A DNA stretch of 64,000 nucleotides from Edaphobacter sp. 12200R-103. GTDB taxonomy: Bacteria; Acidobacteriota; Terriglobia; Terriglobales; Acidobacteriaceae. The stretch covers positions 3,162,001-3,226,000 of the forward strand of contig NZ_CP048114.1 in the NCBI RefSeq assembly GCF_010093025.1, written 5' to 3'. This document shows, in pieces, positions 50,575-62,004 of this stretch (positions are counted from its first letter, which is position 1; the number at the start of each line of letters is the position of its first letter). The notes below the pieces were generated by a model, which did no database searches, was not told where the DNA came from, and worked only from the letters and a program-made list of their open reading frames with translations. The position numbers and the translations under genes are program-made.

Positions 50575-52239
50575 TTACCTTCCGTGCCCACCCCCACCGT
50601 GCCCGCCACCACCGTGCGGCTGCGGCTCCGAATGCTGCATGGGCTGCGGCGCAGGACGATATTCTGGCCGCGGCGACTGCCGGGGCATGGGCGCAGGTCG
50701 ATATTGCTGCCGATACTGCTGTGGCTGCGCCGGACGCTCAATTGGCGCAGGCCGCACCTGTTGTGGCGATGGTCGAACCTGCCGGGGTGACGGGCCGGGT
50801 TGTGCATTCGGACGGATCGGTTGGACGGGCTGCACATTGGGTTGCCCTGGCCGGTACTGCGTCCGGCCCTCAGGCGGTGCGGGACGAACCTGCGGCTGTG
50901 TCGGCCTTACGTTCGGCTGGGGCCGGGCAGGCTGTACCTGCGGATTTCCCGGTTGCCCCGGACGAACCTCAGGCCGCCACGGCTGTATGTTCGGCTGGCC
51001 CGGACGAACCTGCGGCTGCTGCGGCTGTGCCGGACGGACCTGCGGCTGCGTTGGCCGCGGCTGATTCTGGCCCGGATTCTGACCGGGCCGCGGCTGGTTC
51101 TGGCCCGGGCGGATCTGGGGCCGCATCGCCATCGGACGCTGAACGCCGCGATCCGCCTGCACCGGCTGGGCCGCCGCAAACGTCGCCGGACGGCCACGGT
51201 TGGCGTTGAAGAACTGCTGACGGTTCTGGACCGCCTGCTGGCGTACCTGCATCTGCGTGCGCATCGGGGCCAGGCGAGGCTCGCGCCGCGCCGCAATCTC
51301 CGCCGGACGCGGACGCACCTGCAGGCCGCCACGGCCCCCGTTATACGAGACCCGGGTGTTGTTGATGTACGTGCGGTTGATCACCACCGGACGGCTGTAT
51401 ACGTTGGTGATGCGGGTTACATTGATGCGCGTGACAGCGCGGTTATAGAAGAAGCGATTCCCTCTCCAGTAACCACCGTAGAAGCCGTAACCGGGATAAC
51501 CCCAGCCATAGTTGATGCCGCCATAGAAACCGATGTAGCGGCCCCAATATCCATGATGGAAGCGGTAGCGGCCGCCATAAAAGGTCCAGTAACCGGGGGT
51601 CCACAACGCGCCCGGCCAGGGAGCCGCAACCCAGACGCCGGGAACCCAGTAGTAGCCCGCCGGGGCATAGCCCCAGTAGCCCGGGGTCCACATATAGTCC
51701 GGCTCAGGCGCCGGAGGCTGGTCGTAGGTCGGCAGAGCAGGCGGAGGCTGATCGGCCTCCAGCTCTTCATAGTCTGCTTCGTCCTGGTCGGGATTGCCCT
51801 GGCCATCGTCGTAACCCTGCGCCTGCTGGTCCTCGTAGGGTTGTGCCTGATTCTGCTGCTGATCGGGCGGGGGAGCACCCTGCTGCGCTCCGGTCCGCTC
51901 ATACTCCTGGGCGCGCTGCACACTCTCGTTCTGAACACCGGAAGGCGTTGGGGCCGGCTCCTGCTGCTGTTCCTGCGCCGTTGCCGGCGCTGCCGGTTGC
52001 CTTGCAGCCTGGTCCTCATTCTGTCCGCTGGTCTGTTCCTCGATCGGCGCCATGTTGGCGTCCGCCGGGTCAGGCCCCTGGTCGGCCATCGCCGCCGATG
52101 CAGCCTGCGCAGAAGAGTGGCAGCCGACAAACGCCGCTCCTCCACAGAGAACAACCCCTAACAAAATGACCGTAAAACGTCTCGAAAGGAAGACCCGGAT
52201 GCGTCTCTTTCCCTCTTCGTTCATGCCCTGTCCGTTCAT
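50575..52239 (-). CDS. YXWGXW-repeat lipoprotein with Pro/Gln/Arg-rich tail
   Basis: A 554-residue protein. An N-terminal signal with lipobox FVGC indicates a lipoprotein. After a Gln/Pro/Asp-rich linker (residues 45-175) comes a Tyr/Trp/Gly-rich block of YXWGXW/PGYW repeats (YMWTPGYWGYAPAGYYWVPG, LWTPGYWTFYGGRYRFHHGYWG). The last 220 residues are low-complexity QPQVRPGQP-type repeats ending in GGGGHGGGGHGR. YXWGXW proteins are surface-associated and of unknown role. Start at 52239 or 52224. The tail makes long artefactual frames on the other strand. Confidence 0.85.
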   Translation of the reverse strand: MNGQGMNEEGKRRIRVFLSRRFTVILLGVVLCGGAAFVGCHSSAQAASAAMADQGPDPADANMAPIEEQTSGQNEDQAARQPAAPATAQEQQQEPAPTPSGVQNESVQRAQEYERTGAQQGAPPPDQQQNQAQPYEDQQAQGYDDGQGNPDQDEADYEELEADQPPPALPTYDQPPAPEPDYMWTPGYWGYAPAGYYWVPGVWVAAPWPGALWTPGYWTFYGGRYRFHHGYWGRYIGFYGGINYGWGYPGYGFYGGYWRGNRFFYNRAVTRINVTRITNVYSRPVVINRTYINNTRVSYNGGRGGLQVRPRPAEIAARREPRLAPMRTQMQVRQQAVQNRQQFFNANRGRPATFAAAQPVQADRGVQRPMAMRPQIRPGQNQPRPGQNPGQNQPRPTQPQVRPAQPQQPQVRPGQPNIQPWRPEVRPGQPGNPQVQPARPQPNVRPTQPQVRPAPPEGRTQYRPGQPNVQPVQPIRPNAQPGPSPRQVRPSPQQVRPAPIERPAQPQQYRQQYRPAPMPRQSPRPEYRPAPQPMQHSEPQPHGGGGHGGGGHGR

Positions 52240-52636
52240 GGTCCCGTATGACTCCTCAATACCCCTATGAACACCGATTCATTCATTCAGATGCGTGCTT
52301 TCCCGATGAAAACCTGCGATGACTCCTCCCAAACTTCTTATCAAAAAGTCATAGCCGGGCATCCTTTTTCAGCAAAGCGCATCGCTATTCGACCACTGCA
52401 ATGGAAACAGTTGAGAGCCGCTAAATGCTGGTCGTAGAATAGACGCGATGACAAGACGTCGCCCTATCCTCAAGCGTTTTCGTCACGGCCGTCCCGATCG
52501 CGGACGATGAAATCGGCCTCTATCCCGACTCTCTCCCAATAGTTTTGATACGCTTTTTCCGTCGGACCGAGGCTGCTCCTGCCAGCCTCAGGCCTCCCAA
52601 CCCGCGCGCAATGCCGCGCCCTGGAGATAAAAACAG
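52240..52636. other. Gene-free upstream region of acnA
   Basis: No gene is visible. It contains the divergent promoters of the YXWGXW gene and acnA. A GAGGCTG...CAGCCTC hairpin (52569-52589) lies in the probable acnA leader, and the acnA ribosome site GGAG is near 52622. No recognisable riboswitch. Confidence 0.6.
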
Positions 52637-55471
<2,835 letters not shown>

Positions 55472-55506
55472 GCAGCTTCAATGAAATAGAAGATTCACTG
55501 AAATAG

Positions 55507-55542
55507 AAAGGGCCCGGCTGATGGTTAGCCGGGCCCTTTTTT
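55507..55542 (+). terminator. Rho-independent terminator of acnA
   Basis: AAAGGGCCCGGCT, loop GATGGTT, AGCCGGGCCCTTT then TTT. A 13-pair perfect stem located 36 bases after the acnA stop codon. Confidence 0.93.
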
Positions 55543-55595
55543 CGTTCACCTCATGGAGTGTCCTTTGGTCGGGCGGTGCAACTATCGCCTCTTCA

Positions 55596-55753
55596 GTGTC
55601 ATTCCGAGCGAGCGCAGCGGAGTCGAGGAACCCCCGCATTTTCGCGATGCTTGTCCTGCAAGTGACCTCACGTGAAGTATCGGGCTGTGCGAACAGATGA
55701 AAATGCGGGAGTCTCTCCACTACGGCCCTGCGGGCCTTCGGTCGAGATGACAC
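55596..55753. repeat. Dispersed intergenic element, complete copy
   Basis: GTGTCATTCCGAGCGAGCGC at the left, GGTCGAGATGACAC at the right, with inner complementary arms GAACCCCCGCATTTTCGC and GAAAATGCGGGAGTCTCTCC. It is related to the copies near 11810 and 12089. Confidence 0.8.
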
Positions 55754-55803
55754 TTTCATGGAAAGATCTGCGTTTCCCGAAGATGAAGCGTCGCTTCGCG
55801 ACC

Positions 55804-56901
55804 CTACACGTTAAATTTGAAGAACAGAATATCCCCGTCCTTCACCACGTACTCCTTGCCTTCGGACCGCAGCAGGCCCTTCTCCTTCACCGCCTGCTCG
55901 CTGCCGTACTTGAACAAATCCTCGCAGGAGTAGCAATCCGCCTTGATAAATCCACGCTCAAAGTCAGAGTGAATCACGCCTGCCGCTCCGGGAGCCTTGG
56001 TTCCCCGGCGAATCGTCCAGGCACGAACCTCCTGCACACCCGAGGTGAAGTACGTGATCAGGTCCAGCAGCCGGTACGCCGAATGAATCAGGCGGTTCAG
56101 CCCCGGCTCCTTCAGCCCGACAGACTCCAGAAACTCGGTGCGCTCCCCCGGATCCAACTGCGCGATCTCGCTCTCCAGCGCACCGCAGATGCGCACGACC
56201 TGCGCACCCTCTTCCGCGGCACGTTTTTCCACGGCTTCCGTGTAGGCGTTGCCGGTTGTGAGGGCAGCCTCATCCACGTTGGCGACGTAAAGCTGAGGCT
56301 TCGCTGTAATCAGAAACAGCTCGCGGGCGGCTGTGCGCTCGTCATCGGTCAGGTCGGCTGTGCGCGCAGGCTTTCCGGCCTCGAGTACTGCCTTCAGCTT
56401 CGCTACCGCCGAGGCCTCCGACTTGATCTTCGCGTCCTGGGTGTTCCGCGCCAGCTTTTCCACGCGCTGCGCCCGCTTTTCCACCGTGTCCAGATCGGCC
56501 AGCAGCAGCTCGGTGTTGATGATGTCCATATCGTGCAAGGGATTGACGCCTCCCGCAACGTGGACGACCTCAGGATCGTCGAAGCAGCGGACCACGTGGC
56601 AGATCGCGTCCGTCGCGCGAATGTGGCCCAGGAACTGGTTGCCGAGACCCTCGCCCTTGCTCGCACCCTCCACCAGTCCGGCGATGTCGATAAACTCCAT
56701 CGTCGTCGGGACGGTTCGGTTGGGAACCACCAGTTTGGTGATCTGGTCCAGTCGTTCGTCCGGCACCGTCACGGTCCCGGTGTTCGGGTCGATGGTGCAG
56801 AAGGGATAGTTGGCCGCCTGGGCCTTGGCCGAGGTCAGGGCGTTGAAGATGGTGGACTTGCCCACGTTGGGCAGGCCGACGATTCCGCAGTTCAATGGCA
56901 A
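55804..56901 (-). CDS. ychF: Ribosome-binding ATPase YchF
   Basis: A 365-residue Obg-like P-loop protein that binds ribosomes and hydrolyses ATP. The Walker A loop is GLPNVGKSTIFNAL, followed by DIAGLVEGASKGEGLGNQFLGHIR and the specificity motif region (AKPQLYVANVDE). The C-terminal TGS domain (LITYFTSGVQEVRAWTIRRGTKAPGAAGVIHSDFERGFIKAD) is intact. A TTG at 56901 gives MPLNCGIVGLPNVGKST, lining up with family N-termini, with GAGGA upstream; the frame is open for 44 further codons that show no similarity. Confidence 0.95.
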   Translation of the reverse strand: MPLNCGIVGLPNVGKSTIFNALTSAKAQAANYPFCTIDPNTGTVTVPDERLDQITKLVVPNRTVPTTMEFIDIAGLVEGASKGEGLGNQFLGHIRATDAICHVVRCFDDPEVVHVAGGVNPLHDMDIINTELLLADLDTVEKRAQRVEKLARNTQDAKIKSEASAVAKLKAVLEAGKPARTADLTDDERTAARELFLITAKPQLYVANVDEAALTTGNAYTEAVEKRAAEEGAQVVRICGALESEIAQLDPGERTEFLESVGLKEPGLNRLIHSAYRLLDLITYFTSGVQEVRAWTIRRGTKAPGAAGVIHSDFERGFIKADCYSCEDLFKYGSEQAVKEKGLLRSEGKEYVVKDGDILFFKFNV

Positions 56902-56968
56902 AAGGATTTCCTCTATTTCGTCGAGCCGGGCTTTCGCTCGGAAGATTTCGCTCGAAAAAAGCTGTCTC

Positions 56969-57634
56969 TTACAGAATAGTCGATGCGTTGCGCCTGCGGG
57001 CCGGCCCGGAACGACGCTCGCTGCGCTGCTCACGGAACCGTCGCGCCTTGGTGCGATTTCCGCAGATCTTCATATCGCACCAGCGCCGCGTGTGGTTGCG
57101 GCTCAGGTCCAGAAACAGCCAGCGGCACTCCGCATTGGCGCACGCCCGGATCGAGCCTGCGGACTCGGAGGTCAGCAGCGCGGCCGTGGCCTCCGCCAAC
57201 AGCCACACCGGCAGCAAAGCATCGTTTTCTGCAGGCCAGATCGACCGGATTCCCTTCGAGCTCCAACGCAGCGCGCGATGCGACTGCGCCACGTGCAGAT
57301 GCCGATCGAGCTTCAGCAGCGCCTCCACGGGAGGCTCAAGATGCTCGAGCATGGCGTAGATCAGCTGCGCCAGACTCTCCCGCAGGTCGCGGGCCTGCTG
57401 CAGCGCGCGGGCTGCGGCGGCTCCGTCTGCCTTGCGCAGGGCCCTCGCCTGCCGCTGGCTCAACACATCGCTCTGCTCGGCGAAGCGCAAAAGATCTTCA
57501 TAGGAGTTCAGCAGTTCTTCTGCGCCGGAGTCGCGAAACCTCCAGTCGAGCGTGTTAACCAGATCGAGCGCAGGGTGGCCGGCAACAAGTTGGAAGGATC
57601 TCGTCACAATCGTGTGGATAACCTCCAAAACCAT
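56969..57634 (-). CDS. CGNR zinc-finger (ABATE domain) regulator
   Basis: A 221-residue protein with an N-terminal ABATE domain (QLVAGHPALDLVNTLDWRFRDSG) and a C-terminal CGNR zinc finger (CANAECRWLFLDLSRNHTRRWC followed by DMKICGNRTKARRFRE). These are putative stress-responsive transcription regulators. It is divergent from an EamA exporter gene with only 41 bases between their starts, a pairing that suggests it controls the exporter. On its other side ychF follows on the same strand. Confidence 0.9.
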   Translation of the reverse strand: MVLEVIHTIVTRSFQLVAGHPALDLVNTLDWRFRDSGAEELLNSYEDLLRFAEQSDVLSQRQARALRKADGAAAARALQQARDLRESLAQLIYAMLEHLEPPVEALLKLDRHLHVAQSHRALRWSSKGIRSIWPAENDALLPVWLLAEATAALLTSESAGSIRACANAECRWLFLDLSRNHTRRWCDMKICGNRTKARRFREQRSERRSGPARRRNASTIL

Positions 57635-57675
57635 GTTTACAGGTTATGCGGAGCTTCGTAAAGTAGTAACCACCT

Positions 57676-58605
57676 ATGACGACTACGGTGGTTAGCAGAG
57701 ATCGCCTGGACCGGGGCCGGAATCTGGACCCGCGCGTGATCTTCGCCTTCCTGGCCATCTACCTGCTATGGGGAACGACCTTCTTCGCGATCCGTATTGC
57801 GGTGCATGAGATTCCGCCGCTGTTTGCTGCGGGCGTGCGGATGTTTCTGGCCGGTGTCATTTTGCTGGCCTTCATGGGGATGCGCGGTGCGGCGCGGCCC
57901 ACCCGGCTCGAGTGGCGAAATCTCGCGCTGATGGGCTCGCTGATGTTTGTGATCGACTATGGCGCGCTCTTCTGGGCCGAGAGATACATCCCTTCGGGAA
58001 TTGCGGCGGTGCTCTCGGCGACCGTTCCGCTGATGACCATTGCGTTTGAGATCTTTGTCTTCCGTCTGCAACCGTTTCGATGGGGCTTGATTGCAGCGGT
58101 ACTGCTCGGTTTCGCCGGGGTTGGAATCCTGTTGCTTCCCGACCCCCGGCAGTCGCTTCCGGTGATTCCGTGCGTGGCGATTCTGCTGGGAACGGCTGCC
58201 TGGTGCCTGGGGACGGTCCTCAGCCGCAGGCTGGTGCTGCCGGCTTCGCGTCCCGTCGCGGCCGGCGGATCGATGATGATCGGCGGAGCGGTTCTGCTGA
58301 TACTGTCCGCCTTACTGGGAGAACTGCATCCATGGCCGCACGCTTCAGCACGAGCGATGTTTGCGCTGGCGTATCTGATCCTCTTCGGTTCCGTACTGGC
58401 CTTTACGGCCTACGTCTGGCTGCTGGGAAGGATGCCTGCCAGCACCGTTGCCAGCTACGCCTATGTGAATCCCGTGGTGGCGGTCGCGCTGGGGTACTTT
58501 GCAGCGGGGGAACCGCTGACCGCACATGTCGTGGCCGGTGCAGCGCTGGTGCTGGTGAGCGTCTATCTCATCCTGCGAAAGGGACGCAGACCGACTAGGG
58601 CATAA
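57676..58605 (+). CDS. EamA/DMT-family exporter (YedA-like)
   Basis: A 309-residue inner-membrane transporter with ten helices in two EamA repeats (VIFAFLAIYLLWGTTFFAIRIAVHEIPPLFAAGVRMFLAG and ILLGTAAWCLGTVLSRRLVLP...YLILFGSVLAFTAYVWLLGRMPASTVASYAYVNPVVAVALGYF). Substrates of the family include amino acids and other small metabolites. It shares a short divergent promoter region with a CGNR regulator. The 3' end overlaps the end of the convergent P460 gene by 11 bases. Confidence 0.9.
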   Translation: MTTTVVSRDRLDRGRNLDPRVIFAFLAIYLLWGTTFFAIRIAVHEIPPLFAAGVRMFLAGVILLAFMGMRGAARPTRLEWRNLALMGSLMFVIDYGALFWAERYIPSGIAAVLSATVPLMTIAFEIFVFRLQPFRWGLIAAVLLGFAGVGILLLPDPRQSLPVIPCVAILLGTAAWCLGTVLSRRLVLPASRPVAAGGSMMIGGAVLLILSALLGELHPWPHASARAMFALAYLILFGSVLAFTAYVWLLGRMPASTVASYAYVNPVVAVALGYFAAGEPLTAHVVAGAALVLVSVYLILRKGRRPTRA

Positions 58606-59089
58606 CTGCAGCGCGTTCCGAGAGGATGGACACCACTCTCTTCTGAACAGTCTGTGCATCGATGTTCTCAATGCGTGCAAGCGGAGAGCCCTGATAGCGC
58701 TCATAAACGGGCGGTGCCTCAGGGGTGGATGAGATCGTGAGGAACTCCACCGACTGTGGATGCGAGGGAATCGTTGCTCCAAACCAATGCGGATCATCCC
58801 GTTGTTTCCATGTAACGACCGCAAGCACAGAGCCCTGGGGGTAGGGACCATCCGCTCCTGCACGCGCATGAGCGACGGCGGTATCGTTCCCATAGAGGGT
58901 CGACATTGTTCCCTCATGCGGAGTGGTCGACGTGGTGATGGCCTTCCACGCGAGAGGATTGTAGGGAAGATGTCCTGAAATGACCGCCAGCTTGTTTGTA
59001 GAGGCCGGCTCAGGAGAGCGCGATTGACAGCCCGTCAGGCTACAGAAGATTGCGGAGAGCGCGAGCAGCGTACCGATGGAAGTTTTCAT
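58595..59089 (-). CDS. P460-fold lipoprotein lacking the heme motif
   Basis: A 164-residue lipoprotein (signal helix, lipobox LTGC) with the cytochrome P460 fold: NPLAWKAITTSTTPHEGTMSTLYGNDTAVAHARAG, GSVLAVVTWKQRDDPHWFGA and SVEFLTI. There is no C-x2-C-H, so it probably does not carry covalent heme and may be a heme-less paralogue or partner of the next protein. Its ATG overlaps the stop of the upstream P460 gene (ATGA), so the two are coupled. Its function is unknown. Confidence 0.8.
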   Translation of the reverse strand: MKTSIGTLLALSAIFCSLTGCQSRSPEPASTNKLAVISGHLPYNPLAWKAITTSTTPHEGTMSTLYGNDTAVAHARAGADGPYPQGSVLAVVTWKQRDDPHWFGATIPSHPQSVEFLTISSTPEAPPVYERYQGSPLARIENIDAQTVQKRVVSILSERAAVMP

Positions 59090-60045
59090 TGTTGTCCCTC
59101 GATCGGAAAGGTGTAGACGTAGTCATTGCGACGAACGGGAGTGTGGCACCCGACGCACTCGTTGGTGAACGCTGCGTCCTTTCCATACGGCTTGAGGTCC
59201 AGACCGCGCCAGCGAGCGTATCCCCAGCCGCCCGTGGATGCATATTTCCGGCTGTCCTTGATCATGAACTCAACCTGAATAAAGCTGCCTGCGCGTGTGT
59301 TGCCGTCGTCATCGACCTGCTGGGCCCAGGCGGCCTTGGCAAAGGTCGTTCCTTGTGGCCACGGATTGATCCTGTGCTCTGCGATCGCGCGAACGGCGAC
59401 ATCGTTTCCGAAGATGATCCGGAGGGTGTGATTGTCGAACCGGTTCGTCGTACTTACGACCTTCCAGTCGCGATAGCCGGGAAGGTACATAATCCCATTC
59501 GGTGCGGGCGAGACTGGAGGCGAAGCCGGGCCTGTATGAATCCACTGGCTGCACTGGGCATCGGCCGCAGCTTTGACTTCTGGATTGGGAACTGCCGGGT
59601 CAGAGGAGGCGGGGTGAAGATAGTTCTTCAATACAGCGAGATCGTTGTCCGAGATTCGCGCACGGGGATGAAGCAGGGTGTATCGGGGCAAGGGCATTGC
59701 GCCAAGCTGCGCCTGATTGAGAGCCTCGTACAGTGCCCCCTTCTGCTGGCCGGCCGGCAACTTTGCGATCTCCGAGAAATTCAAGCGAGCTCTCCCCGCG
59801 TTTACATCTTTGACCACGAGCGAGTAGGCAGGCTGAATGCGATCGAACCACAGGAGCCGCGTCTGGTTGGAGTGGCAGTCGTAGCAGGAGCTCCGAAGGA
59901 TTCGCTTGACCTCAGGCGGCGCCTGCACCTCGGCGGTAACGGGAGGATTTGCGAGAGTGGGTCGCACGAACTGAATCGCAAGGAAACCGGCGAAGAAAAG
60001 AAGGACGAGATAGGTCAGGATACGGACGGTCGAGCGGGCTTCCAT
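59086..60045 (-). CDS. Heme-binding-domain plus cytochrome P460 protein
   Basis: A 319-residue membrane-anchored protein. An N-terminal helix (ILTYLVLLFFAGFLAIQFV) leads into a haem-binding domain with CYDCH (about residue 53; RSSCYDCHSNQTRLLWFDRIQPAY). A cytochrome P460 domain then follows (NGIMYLPGYRDWKVVSTTNRFDNHTLRIIFGNDVAVRA) ending in CVGCH (about residue 300). Two c-type hemes are therefore likely. P460 proteins oxidise hydroxylamine or detoxify NO-type species in some bacteria; here the substrate is open. The ATG at 60045 follows GGAAAGGAG. Confidence 0.85.
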   Translation of the reverse strand: MEARSTVRILTYLVLLFFAGFLAIQFVRPTLANPPVTAEVQAPPEVKRILRSSCYDCHSNQTRLLWFDRIQPAYSLVVKDVNAGRARLNFSEIAKLPAGQQKGALYEALNQAQLGAMPLPRYTLLHPRARISDNDLAVLKNYLHPASSDPAVPNPEVKAAADAQCSQWIHTGPASPPVSPAPNGIMYLPGYRDWKVVSTTNRFDNHTLRIIFGNDVAVRAIAEHRINPWPQGTTFAKAAWAQQVDDDGNTRAGSFIQVEFMIKDSRKYASTGGWGYARWRGLDLKPYGKDAAFTNECVGCHTPVRRNDYVYTFPIEGQQ

Positions 60046-60233
60046 GACACTCCTTTCCCAGTTAGAGCAATGGAAACACAGCTTCGCCTCATAGAAAAGA
60101 ATGATCGCCGATAAGGAAAATTGATAACGGCCTGGGAGAAAGAAAGACCGGCGCATTTCCAAAAGGAAAATTGTTCTCGATGGGAAGATGATAGCCTTTG
60201 GTCCTGGATGCAACGACGCCTGTAGGAGCTGCG

Positions 60234-61481
60234 ATGAAGGCTGTCTGGACGATAGGAATTTTGTGCGTGGCCGCAGTAAGCGCTTCTGCCGAGCCGATTG
60301 TATTTGAGTGCGGAACGACGTCTTCGGCCCGATTTTCGGCGTCAGCGACTGGGTTTGACCTGGTGGCACCGCCTTCGCAACAGACGAAGGCCGGCTGCGC
60401 GGGCGATGCCGCCTTCTTCGTCTCGTTTCCGGCGACCGATGGAAACTACAGGGTGACGGTAGAACTGGGCGGCGACGCTGCGGCCACGACGACCGTACGC
60501 GCGGAGTCGCGCCGGCTGATGGTGGAGCAGGAGACCACAAAGCCGGGCTAGCACAGGACCGAGAGCTTCGTCGTCAATGTGCGCACGCCAGCGATTCCCA
60601 GTGGCGACCGCGTACACCTGAAGCCCCGCGAGGTGGGCGCGCTGGACTGGGACGACAAGCTGACGCTGGAGTTCAACGGCGAGCATCCCTCGGTGCGACG
60701 GATCAAGGTAGAGGCTGTCACGAATGTGCCGACGGTATATCTTGCGGGCGACTCCACCGTGGTCGATCAGGACAAGGAGCCGTGGGCCGCATGGGGACAG
60801 ATACTGCCGCGCTTCTTCGGTCCGAAGGTATCCATTGCGAATCATGCCGAGTCCGGTGAGACGATCCGTTCCTTTGAGACGGAGAAGCGGTGGGAGAAGA
60901 TCTTTTCGACCATCAAGGCGGGCGATTTCCTGATGCTTCAGTTTGCGCACAACGACCAGAAGCCCGGCCGCGGCTATGTTCCGGCAGAGACGGAGTACAC
61001 GGAGCTGGTTGAGAAGTATGTGGCGAAGGCGCAGGCCGTGGGAGCGCATCCGATCCTGGTGACGAGCATGAATCGCCGCAGCTTCGGCGCCGCCGGAAAG
61101 ATCACCGACACGCTTGCGCCTTATCCGCAGACGCTGCGCAGCATCGCGGCAGAAGAGAAGCTGCCGCTGGTGGATCTGAATGCGATGAGCAAAGTGATGT
61201 GGGAGGCGATGGGACCGGCGGGAACCCTGAAGGCGTTCGTGCACTATCCGGCGAATACCTTTCCCGGCCAGACGAAGGAGCTGGCCGACAACACGCACTT
61301 CAACAGCTACGGCGCGTATGAGCTGGCGCTGTGCGTGGTGCAGTCGTTGCGCGACCAGAAGAGCTCGCTGGTGAAGGAGATGCGTTCCGGAATCGCGAAG
61401 TTCGACCCCGCACACCCGCAGCCGCCGTTCACGCTGCCGCTGAGTCCGATGGTGGATACGGCGACGCCTTATGGACGTTAA
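60234..61481 (+). pseudogene. Rhamnogalacturonan-acetylesterase-like SGNH hydrolase with in-frame TAG
   Basis: A single reading frame of 415 codons interrupted once by TAG at 60549-60551. The first part has a signal peptide (WTIGILCVAAVSASAEP) and a beta-sandwich (GNYRVTVELGGDAAATTTVRAE); the second has the SGNH hydrolase core, VYLAGDSTVVDQDKEPWAAWGQ, LMLQFAHNDQKPG and the catalytic Asp-His region DNTHFNSYGAYELA. Homologues read continuously across the stop (TKPG-x-HRTESFVVNVRTP), so a CAG-to-TAG change is likely. It would deacetylate plant pectin if intact. Otherwise the frame is undamaged, so the loss is recent or the stop is read through. Confidence 0.8.
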
Positions 61482-61568
61482 TGCAGATGAGGTCAGGCTG
61501 TTGGCAGACGGAAGTTAACGGACAGCCTGCCAGGCCGAAGTCAACAGACAGCCGAAGGACTACCCAAA

Positions 61569-61696
61569 GGTGTCCTTCTGAGCGGAGCGCAGCGTCGTCG
61601 AAGGATCTGCGGTTCGCCGGCTCAGCCACCATCCTGAATCGAAGATCCCATTCGAATTCGCTCAGGGCAGGCACTTTGACTGCACGCAGGATGACA
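61569..61696. repeat. Dispersed intergenic element
   Basis: GTGTCCTTCTGAGCGGAGCG at the left, GGATCTGCGG inside, AGATCCCATTCGAATTCGCTCAGG, and a second GCAGGATGACAT at the right. It is degenerate compared with the consensus. Confidence 0.65.
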
Positions 61697-61730
61697 TCTT
61701 CTATCGGGATGAGCTTACTCAGTGGATCCC

Positions 61731-61901
61731 CTAGGTTTTGGCTGCATCGTGTTCGAGAATGATGCGGGCCTCATCAAGGTTGACTCCCTCGCCGTCGACG
61801 ATGAGGTTATATTCGCCGGCGTTGGGCGGCACCATGTGAACGTCCTCTACTTCGTGGCCGTTCTCGCGGAGTTGTTTGACGATCAGGTCGATGTCTACCA
61901 T
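61731..61901 (-). CDS. Small conserved-looking protein (56 aa)
   Basis: A 56-residue frame starting at the ATG at 61901: MVDIDLIVKQLRENGHEVED, continuing VHMVPPNAGEYNLIVDGEGV and ending NLDEARIILEHDAAKT. It has a regular alpha-beta-beta-alpha look with balanced acidic and hydrophobic residues and good codon use, so it is probably real. I do not recognise a family. No strong ribosome site is seen. No partner gene is evident. Confidence 0.55.
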   Translation of the reverse strand: MVDIDLIVKQLRENGHEVEDVHMVPPNAGEYNLIVDGEGVNLDEARIILEHDAAKT

Positions 61902-62004
61902 GCGGGCTTAGATGCGGACGTCCGCAGAAGCGATTTCTCGAGAGTGTGATAAATCAGCATCTTCTACCGGGCCGGGACGCCCGGGATGGCTCTGCCCGGA
62001 ACAC

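Noticed and set aside
50800..52161. Long plus-strand frames opposite the YXWGXW gene
   Set aside because: Produced by the low-complexity Pro/Gln/Arg repeats in antisense; the minus frame has signal peptide, lipobox and repeat motif.
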